DNA from: Cyclobacteriaceae bacterium
Lineage (GTDB): Bacteria; Bacteroidota; Bacteroidia; Cytophagales; Cyclobacteriaceae
NCBI GenBank assembly: GCA_016787755.1
Contig: JAEUUA010000026.1
Coordinates: forward strand, 124,001-188,000
Direction: 5' to 3'
DNA length: 64,000 bases
Shown: positions 35,180 to 43,345 of the stretch, one piece after another
Position numbering within the stretch: the stretch's first letter is position 1
Layout: each line of letters opens with the position of its first letter
The notes under the pieces: generated by a model
Database searches by the model: none
Seen by the model: the letters and a program-made list of their open reading frames with translations, nothing else
Told to the model about the DNA's origin: nothing
Program-made: the position numbers and the translations under genes

Positions 35180-36958
35180 ATGAATTTAGACCTTACCCTT
35201 CGTACTGAAATACAAAAAGCAGTTGCTGAGCTCTTCCATCAAACGATAGAGCAATTTCAACTGCAACCTACTAATGTAGAGTTTGAAGGTTCGCATACGT
35301 TGGTGTGTTTTCCGCTTACACGGATTTCAAAACTAAAACCTGAAGAGACCGGTAACGCCATTGGTAATTACTTGGTGGAGCATTCAGGTATTGTTGCACG
35401 CTTTAATGTGGTGAAAGGTTTTTTGAATTTGGTAATCAGCGATGCAGTTTGGATTCAGGTATTCGAGTCAATTTTCGCGCAAACAAATTATGGAATTGCT
35501 GAACCAACTGGGCGTGAGGTGATGGTGGAGTATTCTTCTCCCAACACGAACAAGCCATTGCACTTAGGACATTTACGAAATAATTTTTTGGGCTACTCAG
35601 TTGCCGAGATTTACAAAGCAATTGGATATACTGTTCATAAAGTTCAAATCATAAACGATCGCGGCATTCACATTTGCAAAAGCATGGCCGCATGGAAATT
35701 ATTTGGCAATGGCGAAACTCCTGAGAGCAGTGGTTTGAAAGGCGATAAGCTGGTGGGTAAATATTATGTGGAGTTTGATAAGAACTTTAAAGCACAATGT
35801 AAAGAACTCGAAGAAAAAGGAACCACCAAAGAAGAAGCCGAAAAGCAAGCACCTATTATGAAGCTTGCCGTACAAATGCTTCAGCAGTGGGAACAGAAAG
35901 ATCTGGAAACATTAAAACTCTGGAGCACCATGAACGGCTGGGTGTATGCCGGCTTCGATGCTACTTACAAACGCATGGGTGTTGACTTCGAAAAGCTGTA
36001 TTATGAATCAACTACCTATTTATTGGGTAAAGAGGAAGTGCTACGCGGAGTGGAGCAAGGTGTGTTTTATAAGAAAGAAGATGGCTCTGTTTGGGTTGAC
36101 CTTACAGCAGATGGTCTTGATCAAAAAGTATTGTTGCGCAGCGATGGCACTTCGGTGTATATGACTCAGGATATAGGCACTGCTATTTTACGCTTCCGTG
36201 ATTTCCCTAAAATAGAAGGTCAGATTTATACTGTGGGCAACGAACAGGAATATCACTTCAAAGTGTTGTTTTTGATTTTGGGTAAGCTCGGTTATGAATG
36301 GGCAAAGAAATGTTATCATCTCTCCTATGGCATGGTTGATCTGCCAACAGGAAAAATGAAAAGCCGCGAAGGCACGGTGGTGGATGCTGATGATTTGATG
36401 CAAGAAATGGTAGAAGAAGCCTGCAAGCAAACCAAGGAGTTGGGTAAAATTGATGAGCTTAGTACTGAGGAAGTAAATGATCTTGCCGAGATGATTGGCT
36501 TAGGCGCTTTGAAATTCTTTTTACTGAAAGTGGATCCGAAAAAACGAATGATGTTCGACCCGAGTGAATCGATACAGTTGCAAGGTCATACCGGTCCGTT
36601 CATTCAATACACACATGCCCGGATTAAATCCATTTTACGAAAAGCTGAGTCGATGAATATTGCTCCTGATGTTGTGGATGTTAAATCGTTAGAGCCTGCC
36701 GAGCGTGAAGTGATATTTAAAATCAATCAATACACAAACAAACTGCAGGAAGCTGCCCGAGAATACTCACCGGCTTTGATAGCCAACTATGCCTATGAGT
36801 TAGCGAAAGAATACAATCAGTTTTACCAGGCCATTCCTATTTTCAACGAAAGTGATCCTGCAAAATTAAAATTCAGAATAGCCTTTTCACAAGTTACCGC
36901 CAGCACCATCGCGAAAGCAATGTCGCTGTTGGGCATCAGAGTGCCTGAAAGAATGTAG
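35180..36958 (+). CDS. argS: Arginyl-tRNA synthetase
   Basis: Class I aminoacyl-tRNA synthetase of 592 residues charging tRNA-Arg. It has the N-terminal Add-1 tRNA-binding domain, the class I signature HLGH in SSPNTNKPLHLGHLRNN, and the C-terminal DALR anticodon-binding domain, beginning near HTGPFIQYTHARI. The second ATP motif is the relaxed form GKMKSREG, usual for ArgRS. A strong hairpin lies immediately upstream of the start codon. Confidence 0.97.
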   Translation: MNLDLTLRTEIQKAVAELFHQTIEQFQLQPTNVEFEGSHTLVCFPLTRISKLKPEETGNAIGNYLVEHSGIVARFNVVKGFLNLVISDAVWIQVFESIFAQTNYGIAEPTGREVMVEYSSPNTNKPLHLGHLRNNFLGYSVAEIYKAIGYTVHKVQIINDRGIHICKSMAAWKLFGNGETPESSGLKGDKLVGKYYVEFDKNFKAQCKELEEKGTTKEEAEKQAPIMKLAVQMLQQWEQKDLETLKLWSTMNGWVYAGFDATYKRMGVDFEKLYYESTTYLLGKEEVLRGVEQGVFYKKEDGSVWVDLTADGLDQKVLLRSDGTSVYMTQDIGTAILRFRDFPKIEGQIYTVGNEQEYHFKVLFLILGKLGYEWAKKCYHLSYGMVDLPTGKMKSREGTVVDADDLMQEMVEEACKQTKELGKIDELSTEEVNDLAEMIGLGALKFFLLKVDPKKRMMFDPSESIQLQGHTGPFIQYTHARIKSILRKAESMNIAPDVVDVKSLEPAEREVIFKINQYTNKLQEAAREYSPALIANYAYELAKEYNQFYQAIPIFNESDPAKLKFRIAFSQVTASTIAKAMSLLGIRVPERM

Positions 36959-36990
36959 CTTTGGTGAGTTAGTTTATTAAAACCAAATCC

Positions 36991-37524
36991 ATGAACTATT
37001 TACTCCATGGACAGCAATCCACGAGATTGAATTTCCGATCTGTTCTCGAATCAGATTACGATGCCTGGTTGAGATTTTTTCAAGATCCCAACACCTCACT
37101 TCATTGGGTGGAAGAAAAGAAATCTGCAGATGACGCCTGTAGAAGTTGGTATTTGAAACAGGCATGGCGTTACAAAAATAATATGGGTGGCATGAATGCA
37201 TTGATTGAGAAGTCAAAGGGTCAGCTAATTGGTCACGCTGGGTTACTGGTGCAAACTGTAGATGAGGTAACTGAATTGGAGATTGGCTATTCTTTATTAT
37301 CTGAATTCTGGGGAATGGGTTATGCAATTGAAGCGGCAGAGAAATGTAAAAATTTTGCTTTTGAAAATAATTTAGCCGAATCGCTGATATCCATTATTAG
37401 CCTTACAAACTTACCTTCTCAAAATGTGGCGTTAAAAAACGGAATGATGATTCAGAAGCAGACACTCTATAAAGGGAATCAAGTTTACATTTTTAGAATA
37501 AACAAGGAAATCAGGATGGTTTAG
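36991..37524 (+). CDS. GNAT family N-acetyltransferase
   Basis: 177-residue acetyl-CoA-dependent acetyltransferase of the RimJ/RimL-like class. The opening (TRLNFRSVLESDYDAWLRFFQDP) and the core pattern ELEIGYSLLSEFWGMGYAIEAAEKCKNFAFE are characteristic, the latter containing the acetyl-CoA phosphate-binding loop. The C-terminal LPSQNVALKNGM is also conserved in the class. Substrate unknown. It follows argS by 32 bases and may be co-transcribed. Confidence 0.88.
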   Translation: MNYLLHGQQSTRLNFRSVLESDYDAWLRFFQDPNTSLHWVEEKKSADDACRSWYLKQAWRYKNNMGGMNALIEKSKGQLIGHAGLLVQTVDEVTELEIGYSLLSEFWGMGYAIEAAEKCKNFAFENNLAESLISIISLTNLPSQNVALKNGMMIQKQTLYKGNQVYIFRINKEIRMV

Positions 37525-37598
37525 ACGGTCTGTATTAATTTTTACAGAATTGCTAAACTATAATCTGTAATTTGTGTTCTCTTTAAAATCAACCTATT

Positions 37599-38084
37599 AT
37601 GAAAACCGCAATCTTACTCCTTCTTATGTTACCCATAGCCAATCTGTATGATTTTAAAGTTGATTCCCTTGATGGAAAGCAAATCGACTTCAGTCAGTAT
37701 AAAGGAAAAACGTTGTTAATTGTTAACACCGCTTCGAAGTGCGGCTATACTCCGCAATATGAGGAGCTACAAAAATTGCATGAACTCTATGGCAGCAAAG
37801 TGACCATCCTTGGATTTCCGGCCAATAATTTTGGCGGCCAAGAACCTGGTACTAATGTTCAGATTGCAGAATTCTGCAAGGCAAACTATGGTGTTACGTT
37901 TCAAATGTTTGAAAAAATCTCTGTAAAGGGCGTAGATCAGCATCCTCTATATGCCTGGTTAAAAGAAAAGACAGGGGAAGAACCAAGTTGGAATTTTTGT
38001 AAATATCTGGTGAAGCCCGATGGAACCGTGAAGTTCTTTAAGTCATCTGTAAAACCGATGGAGATAGCTGCAGAGCTTAAATAA
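37599..38084 (+). CDS. Glutathione peroxidase family protein 1
   Basis: 161-residue peroxidase with Cys in place of selenocysteine (NTASKCGYTPQYEEL). The remaining catalytic residues are present: Gln in FPANNFGGQEPGT and Trp-Asn in PSWNFCKYL. Such bacterial enzymes often use thioredoxin rather than glutathione. A short hydrophobic N-terminus (ILLLLMLPIANL) could be a signal peptide. A close paralogue starts three bases after its stop. Confidence 0.92.
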   Translation: MKTAILLLLMLPIANLYDFKVDSLDGKQIDFSQYKGKTLLIVNTASKCGYTPQYEELQKLHELYGSKVTILGFPANNFGGQEPGTNVQIAEFCKANYGVTFQMFEKISVKGVDQHPLYAWLKEKTGEEPSWNFCKYLVKPDGTVKFFKSSVKPMEIAAELK

Positions 38085-38087
38085 GCT

Positions 38088-38642
38088 GTGAAAATAAAAT
38101 CGATCATAATAATCATAAGCGTTATGGGCATTGCCGCATTTCTAGCAAACAAGTTATCAAGTAATAAACCGTCAGATCCTGTAGCTAATTCCATTTACGA
38201 CTTTAAGATTAAGGGACTTGATGGAAAAGAAATTGATTTTACTAACTACAAAGGGAAGAAACTTTTGATTGTGAACACGGCCTCCAAGTGTGGCAAAACT
38301 CCGCAGTATGCAGGACTCGAGAAATTACATGAACAATTTGGAAAACAAGTGAACGTTTTAGGATTTCCGGCTAATAATTTCCTTTGGCAGGAACCCGGTA
38401 CAAGCGAAGAAATTGCAGCCTTCTGCGAAAGAAACTATGGGGTACAATTTCAAATGTTTGAGAAAGTATCCGTAAAGGGTAACGATCAACATCCTCTTTA
38501 CCAATGGTTGGAAGCTAAAACAGGCAAACATCCGGATTGGAATTTTGCTAAATTTCTTGTGAGCGAAGATGGTAAAACGGTAACGTTTTTTAATTCAAGT
38601 GTACAGCCTCTTGACAATAAACTAATATCAGCTTTAAAGTAG
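38088..38642 (+). CDS. Glutathione peroxidase family protein 2, membrane-anchored
   Basis: 184-residue paralogue of the preceding gene with GTG start at 38088. The N-terminal helix (SIIIIISVMGIAAFLANKL) should anchor it in the membrane with the catalytic domain outside. Active-site residues are conserved (NTASKCGKTPQ, FPANNFLWQEPGT and DWNFAKFL). The tandem, nearly touching arrangement shows a local duplication, and both copies look intact. Confidence 0.92.
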   Translation: MKIKSIIIIISVMGIAAFLANKLSSNKPSDPVANSIYDFKIKGLDGKEIDFTNYKGKKLLIVNTASKCGKTPQYAGLEKLHEQFGKQVNVLGFPANNFLWQEPGTSEEIAAFCERNYGVQFQMFEKVSVKGNDQHPLYQWLEAKTGKHPDWNFAKFLVSEDGKTVTFFNSSVQPLDNKLISALK

Positions 38643-38731
38643 ATCAACCGCTGATATTGTCCGCTTATCGATAAATAACCCTATCGCTGGCTTAGTATTA
38701 AACTTTGAGATCGTTTCCTGGTCTAATAACT

Positions 38732-38739
38732 TAATTTTG
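38732..38739 (+). promoter_or_regulatory. Candidate -7 box (TAATTTTG)
   Basis: Exact TAnnTTTG match 20 bases upstream of the DUF4382 gene; an upstream TTTG exists but at 24 rather than 19 bases. Confidence 0.4.
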
Positions 38740-38759
38740 TAAAAAAATATTAAAAAATT

Positions 38760-39521
38760 ATGAAAAAATTCTTAGGATTAATACTGTTATCTGTGTTTTG
38801 GTTGGCTTGTAGTAATGATGATAAAACAGCTCGTCTTAATGTTAGGCTTACGGATGCACCCGGTGACTATGAGGAAGTGAACATTGATATTCAAAGTGTT
38901 GAGATTCATAATTCGGATGGGAACTCAACAGAAGGATGGAAGACCCTCAATGTTGAAAAAGGAGTTTATAACATTCTCGAGTTAAGCAATGGGTTGGATA
39001 CTTTATTAGCAACTGCTGAGGTACCCGCTGGGAGAATCTCTCAAATTCGTCTTATACTCGGTTCAAACAACAGTGTTAAAGTTGGAGGCATTACAAAAGC
39101 ACTTTCAACGCCAAGCGCTCAGCAATCAGGACTTAAATTAAACCTACAGGCAGATTTAACGGAAGGGATCACGTACACAATAATTTTGGATTTTGATGCT
39201 GCCCGATCTATTGTTGAGAAAGGAAATGGGAACTACAGTTTGAAACCAGTGATCCGAGCTTTGGAAGAAGCCACCAGTGGTGCTATAAAAGGAACAATTA
39301 CTCCTATTGAAGCTATGCCTGCTGTTTTTGCTATCGCAGGAACTGATACGGTAGCTACTGCTTATACAGATGAAATGGGTAAGTTCATTTTGCGTGGTGT
39401 TCCTTCAGGATCTTATACAGTAAGTTTTAATCCTAAAGAAGGTTATGCACCTAAGCAAAGTGAAAACGTTACTGTAACTATTGGTAGTGTTACTGATTTA
39501 GGTACAATTACTATTCAATAG
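38760..39521 (+). CDS. DUF4382 domain lipoprotein
   Basis: 253-residue surface or periplasmic lipoprotein. SVFWLACS gives the lipobox, with Cys at residue 17. The DUF4382 domain (about 24-170) opens with LNVRLTDAPGDYEEVNIDIQ. A carboxypeptidase-regulatory-like beta-sandwich follows (about 175-253, with GKFILRGVPSGSYTVSFNP). The combination suggests a structural or carbohydrate-binding envelope protein; function unknown. It is closed by its own terminator. Confidence 0.88.
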   Translation: MKKFLGLILLSVFWLACSNDDKTARLNVRLTDAPGDYEEVNIDIQSVEIHNSDGNSTEGWKTLNVEKGVYNILELSNGLDTLLATAEVPAGRISQIRLILGSNNSVKVGGITKALSTPSAQQSGLKLNLQADLTEGITYTIILDFDAARSIVEKGNGNYSLKPVIRALEEATSGAIKGTITPIEAMPAVFAIAGTDTVATAYTDEMGKFILRGVPSGSYTVSFNPKEGYAPKQSENVTVTIGSVTDLGTITIQ

Positions 39522-39545
39522 TAATGCTAATTGTAATCATTTTAG

Positions 39546-39577
39546 AAAGAGGCTGCAAAGATAGCCTCTTTTTTTTT
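39546..39577 (+). terminator. Rho-independent terminator
   Basis: AAAGAGGCT and AGCCTCTTT pair around GCAAAGAT and run directly into nine T residues. Confidence 0.88.
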
Positions 39578-39607
39578 ATACGAGGTTGAGAGAATTTTAC
39601 TTTAGCA

Positions 39608-40975
39608 TCAATCAAACTTAATCGCTTGTATTGGATTGATGCGTGTGATGAACCGGGTTGGTAAAAGAAGAACAAGTAACACGGTAAAAAATACAATCAG
39701 GTTTAATATAATTATGGTTCCCCAACTCCATTGAATGGGAACATACTCCATGTAGTAATCATGTGGATTTAATGAAATGAGTTTAAACTTATCTTGAAGA
39801 AAGCAAAGTCCCAGTCCAACCGCATTGCCCCACAAAAGCCCTTTCACAATCAGGTTCATTCCATTATATAAAAACACGGATCGGATAAACTTATCCTGCG
39901 CCCCCATTGCTTTTAAAATTCCCACCATGGGCGTGCGCTCCATCACCAAAATCAAAATCACCGAAATCATATTCACACACACCACCACTAAAATAACCAC
40001 CAGTAAAATTTTTACTTGTCTTTTAATCAGGTCGAGCCACTCAAATACCTGAATGTATTTTTCACGAACGGTTTCTAAATGCAAATCATAGTCAATAGAT
40101 TCACCAATTTGATAAGCTGATTCTTCCAGAGCTACCTTATCGAAGTCAAACTTATAATCGAGAATTGCCCAGAAGGTTCCAAAAATTTTATTTGATTCCT
40201 CGGGATTATCGATAATGTCATTCTTAACACGCGACAGATATTCTGAAAAATCAATACGCCATAATTGAAAGGAGTTGAATGAATTCAAATCAATCTGAAC
40301 TTCCAGTCCACCCGCTTGATTGGGAGCCCAATCATTTAAACGTTGCACCAACCCGATGTCGCCAATAATTACTTTGCTGTCAAAATAATCGGATAAGTTG
40401 GTTTCATAAATTCCGCTCACCTTCAATCTGCGGAAACGTGGTGGGTTTTGGAAAAAGTGAACAACAATATCGTCTCCGGTTTTTGCATTGATCTTATCGG
40501 CAATCACCCGACTTAATAATACTTCATTGGAGTATCCGGAATCAGAGAAGTGAATAAATTTTCCTTCCAGTAAACTTTCTTCAAATTGAGAAATATTAAA
40601 ACTTTTCCCCACTCCTTTAAACACAATACCCAAGACCTCATCATCGGTTTTGATAAGACCCGCCTTATGACTGAACTCCTGAACATGCGTTACAAACCCA
40701 AACTGGGATGGATCCTTATATAATTGAATTTGAAAATCAAAGGGCTGTTCCTCCACTGCATTGCTCATTGTATATTTTGTAATCAGTAAATGATTGCTAA
40801 AACTATAGATCCGATTCTTGACGCCTGACTGAAATCCTTGCATGATCAAGAAAGAAACAATCGCAGCAGCAAGTCCAATGGCAATACTGGCGATGGCAAT
40901 TTTATGAATGATGGATGAAAAGCTGTCGCCTTGTGGTTGCCGGATTCTTTTTGATATGAAGTACGAAAGGTTCAA
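39608..40975 (-). CDS. LolC/LolE-like ABC transporter permease (FtsX family)
   Basis: 455-residue inner-membrane permease. One transmembrane helix (about 25-50) precedes a large periplasmic MacB-like domain (to about 295); three C-terminal helices with MERTPMVGILKAMGA form the FtsX domain. This architecture matches the subunits that release lipoproteins from the inner membrane. No ATPase gene is adjacent, as is common in this phylum. The start is TTG at 40975 (MNLSYFISKRI), matching the usual family N-terminus; no ATG is better placed. Confidence 0.82.
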   Translation of the reverse strand: MNLSYFISKRIRQPQGDSFSSIIHKIAIASIAIGLAAAIVSFLIMQGFQSGVKNRIYSFSNHLLITKYTMSNAVEEQPFDFQIQLYKDPSQFGFVTHVQEFSHKAGLIKTDDEVLGIVFKGVGKSFNISQFEESLLEGKFIHFSDSGYSNEVLLSRVIADKINAKTGDDIVVHFFQNPPRFRRLKVSGIYETNLSDYFDSKVIIGDIGLVQRLNDWAPNQAGGLEVQIDLNSFNSFQLWRIDFSEYLSRVKNDIIDNPEESNKIFGTFWAILDYKFDFDKVALEESAYQIGESIDYDLHLETVREKYIQVFEWLDLIKRQVKILLVVILVVVCVNMISVILILVMERTPMVGILKAMGAQDKFIRSVFLYNGMNLIVKGLLWGNAVGLGLCFLQDKFKLISLNPHDYYMEYVPIQWSWGTIIILNLIVFFTVLLVLLLPTRFITRINPIQAIKFD

Positions 40976-40984
40976 GGAATGGCT

Positions 40985-40992
40985 TAATTTTG
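40985..40992 (+). promoter_or_regulatory. Candidate -7 box of the DUF1343 gene (TAATTTTG)
   Basis: Exact TAnnTTTG match 25 bases before the ATG at 41018, in the short region shared with the divergent permease gene. Confidence 0.4.
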
Positions 40993-41017
40993 GATATAAG
41001 GCTAAAAATAAAAAGAA

Positions 41018-42172
41018 ATGGTCAGGTTCTTAGTATTCACATTTTTCCTTTGCACAATTCTTTCGTGCCAGGCGCAGAAGCAAAGCAAGTTAGTACTTGG
41101 TGCCGAACAACTCACAGAAGTAACAACGCTCTTAAAAGGCAAACGAGTTGGGTTGGTGGTGAATAATACAGCAATGGTGGGGAAAACTCATCTGGCTGAT
41201 ACGCTCAAAAGTCTGGGTGTAAATCTGGTAAAGATCTTTGGGCCTGAACATGGGTTTCGTGGCGATGCGGCCGATGGTGAATTAGTAAAAGACAGCATGG
41301 ATCATAAAACAGGGATTCCAGTAATTTCCCTTTATGGAAAGAATAAGAAAGCAACACCTGCCCAGTTGAAAGGATTGGATATCCTTGTTTTTGATATTCA
41401 AGATGTAGGTGCACGATTCTACACATACATTAGCACCCTTCATTATTTAATGGAAGCGTGCGCGGAGAATGGAAAAAAATTAATTGTGCTGGATCGTCCT
41501 AACCCCAACGGTAGTTATGTGGATGGGCCCATTCTACAATCAGAACTCAAATCCTTCGTGGGGATGCATCCCATTCCGATAACACACGGCATGTCCATAG
41601 GAGAATATGCGTTGATGATTAATGGGGAAGGCTGGTTAGAAGGAGGTGTAACATGTGAACTCCAAATCATTAAAATGAAAAACTGGAAACATGATGATGA
41701 CTATTCTCTTCCTGTAAAACCAAGCCCAAACTTACCCAACGATCAGGCCATACGCTTATATCCATCCATCTGTTTGTTTGAAGGCACTAATATTAGTTTG
41801 GGGCGGGGAACACAAACTCCTTTTTTGATTTTAGGTAGTCCATTTTTGAAAGATATGCCATTTCAATTTACACCGGTTTCTATTAAAGGAATGTCGTTGG
41901 AGCCACCTTTAAAGAATCAATTGTGTTATGGAATGGATTTAAGGGCCGTGCCGGTTGCACGCAAAGTTGATTTGAAGTACTTGCTGATGTTCTACAACAT
42001 GTATCCAGATAAAGAGAAATTCTTTACTGGCTATTTCGATACATTAGCTGGCACACGACTGCTGAAGCAGCAAATTAAGGATGGACTTACCGAAGAACAG
42101 ATTCGTGCCAGTTGGAAGCCAGGCTTAGATGCTTTTAAAACCAAACGTGCTAAGTATTTGTTGTATCCATAA
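41018..42172 (+). CDS. DUF1343 / NamZ-type exo-beta-N-acetylmuramidase, lipoprotein
   Basis: 384-residue lipoprotein (FFLCTILSC, Cys17) of the DUF1343 family. Characterised members (NamZ, glycoside hydrolase family 171) remove terminal MurNAc from peptidoglycan fragments, so a cell-wall recycling or scavenging role is likely. Conserved stretches include GLVVNNTA, KIFGPEHGFRGDA, FDIQDVGARFYTYI and DRPNPNG. The neighbours are not recycling genes, so the role rests on family alone. Confidence 0.85.
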   Translation: MVRFLVFTFFLCTILSCQAQKQSKLVLGAEQLTEVTTLLKGKRVGLVVNNTAMVGKTHLADTLKSLGVNLVKIFGPEHGFRGDAADGELVKDSMDHKTGIPVISLYGKNKKATPAQLKGLDILVFDIQDVGARFYTYISTLHYLMEACAENGKKLIVLDRPNPNGSYVDGPILQSELKSFVGMHPIPITHGMSIGEYALMINGEGWLEGGVTCELQIIKMKNWKHDDDYSLPVKPSPNLPNDQAIRLYPSICLFEGTNISLGRGTQTPFLILGSPFLKDMPFQFTPVSIKGMSLEPPLKNQLCYGMDLRAVPVARKVDLKYLLMFYNMYPDKEKFFTGYFDTLAGTRLLKQQIKDGLTEEQIRASWKPGLDAFKTKRAKYLLYP

Positions 42173-42206
42173 GCTGGTTTCTTGATGCTGGATACCAGAT
42201 AAGCTA

Positions 42207-42241
42207 GAATCAAGAATCAGGAGTCAAGAATCAAGCATCCA
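42207..42241 (+). repeat. Five tandem degenerate heptamers upstream of nth
   Basis: GAATCAA, GAATCAG, GAGTCAA, GAATCAA and GCATCCA follow one another without gaps and end four bases before the nth ATG. Confidence 0.75.
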
Positions 42242-42245
42242 AACC

Positions 42246-42881
42246 ATGACCAAACAAGCTAAGGTATCAGATATCATTCACATACTTGAGAAGTTGTATC
42301 CTAATCCGGAAGTGCCTCTTTATCATAAAGACGCTTACACATTATTGATTTCGGTTTTACTTTCAGCACAATGTACGGATGAGCGAGTGAATAAAACTAC
42401 TCCTTCCCTCTTTAAACTTGCCGATAATCCTTATGATATGATCAAACTTTCGGTGGAAGAAATTCGAGAGATCATAAAACCGTGTGGACTCTCACCCATG
42501 AAATCGAAAGGAATTTATGGCCTTTCAAAAATCTTAATCGAAAAGCATGAAGGGAAAGTTCCAAATACTTTTGAAGATTTAGAAGAGCTTCCAGCGGTAG
42601 GCCATAAAACAGCTTCGGTGGTAATGACACAATGGTTTGGAGTCCCTGCATTTCCTGTAGATACGCACATTCATCGGCTTGCCTATCGATGGGGATTAAG
42701 CAATGGGAAAAGTGTGGAGCAAACCGAATATGATCTGAAGCGATTGATCCCAGAACAAAAATGGAACAAGGCACATCTACAGATTATTTATTTTGGCCGA
42801 GAATATTGCCCTGCTCGCGGCCATGTTTGGATTGAATGCCCGATTTGCAAAAAGTATCTGCGTAAAGGATTACGGGATTAA
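42246..42881 (+). CDS. nth: Endonuclease III (HhH-GPD DNA glycosylase)
   Basis: Base-excision repair glycosylase/AP-lyase for oxidised pyrimidines, 211 residues. The helix-hairpin-helix has the catalytic Lys in LPAVGHKTASVV, and the catalytic Asp is in FPVDTHIHRL. The C-terminal iron-sulfur site is unusual. Cys188, Cys198 and Cys201 are present, but aligned on the E. coli spacing (C-x6-C-x2-C-x5-C) the second and fourth positions are Trp and Tyr. A normal 4Fe-4S cluster is therefore unlikely unless Cys201 substitutes. The glycosylase core itself looks intact. Heptamer repeats lie just upstream. Confidence 0.93.
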   Translation: MTKQAKVSDIIHILEKLYPNPEVPLYHKDAYTLLISVLLSAQCTDERVNKTTPSLFKLADNPYDMIKLSVEEIREIIKPCGLSPMKSKGIYGLSKILIEKHEGKVPNTFEDLEELPAVGHKTASVVMTQWFGVPAFPVDTHIHRLAYRWGLSNGKSVEQTEYDLKRLIPEQKWNKAHLQIIYFGREYCPARGHVWIECPICKKYLRKGLRD

Positions 42882-43246
42882 TTAAGGACCTCTTTTTTGT
42901 AGAGGTGAAAAAAGAAAAGTGGCAAAAACCCAAAAATAAAAAGTACTGCCCCAACCATCAGTATGGTGGGCGCCCCCTGCAAGTGCAATACTTTAAAAAT
43001 AGATGATAAGCCAACTAACATTGCACTGCTAACTCCAAGAATAAATTTAATTTTCTGATAAAAACTTTGTTGTACTCTTGATCTCACTTGGTTAAAAATA
43101 AGAAAGGGAAGGAAAATGAGTGTAAATCCTGAAACCCCAACGATCGTCAACTCAAAAGCACCAGGGTAATGCAATGTTGCTAACACCCACCCTGTTGTGA
43201 AAGCCATTACTGAAAGCAAACCGATTATATACCCCGCCAGTTTCAT
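42878..43246 (-). CDS. Small four-helix membrane protein
   Basis: 122-residue protein with four transmembrane helices. Two similar motifs, ATLHYPGAFEL and KVLHLQGAPTIL, each join helix pairs, suggesting an internal duplication. The motif resembles the K-x-x-H-x-P/Q-G-A pattern of GldL-like membrane proteins of this phylum, but the cytoplasmic part of GldL is missing and I cannot assign it. Its stop overlaps the nth stop by four bases (convergent). Confidence 0.65.
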   Translation of the reverse strand: MKLAGYIIGLLSVMAFTTGWVLATLHYPGAFELTIVGVSGFTLIFLPFLIFNQVRSRVQQSFYQKIKFILGVSSAMLVGLSSIFKVLHLQGAPTILMVGAVLFIFGFLPLFFFHLYKKEVLN

Positions 43247-43345
43247 CCTACCATTCTTTAATCCATATCTTATTGATAAGAGATAAATATATAAAATCTG
43301 GACGGCATGCCTTTCTATTTTATGATATTTACACCATCATTATCT

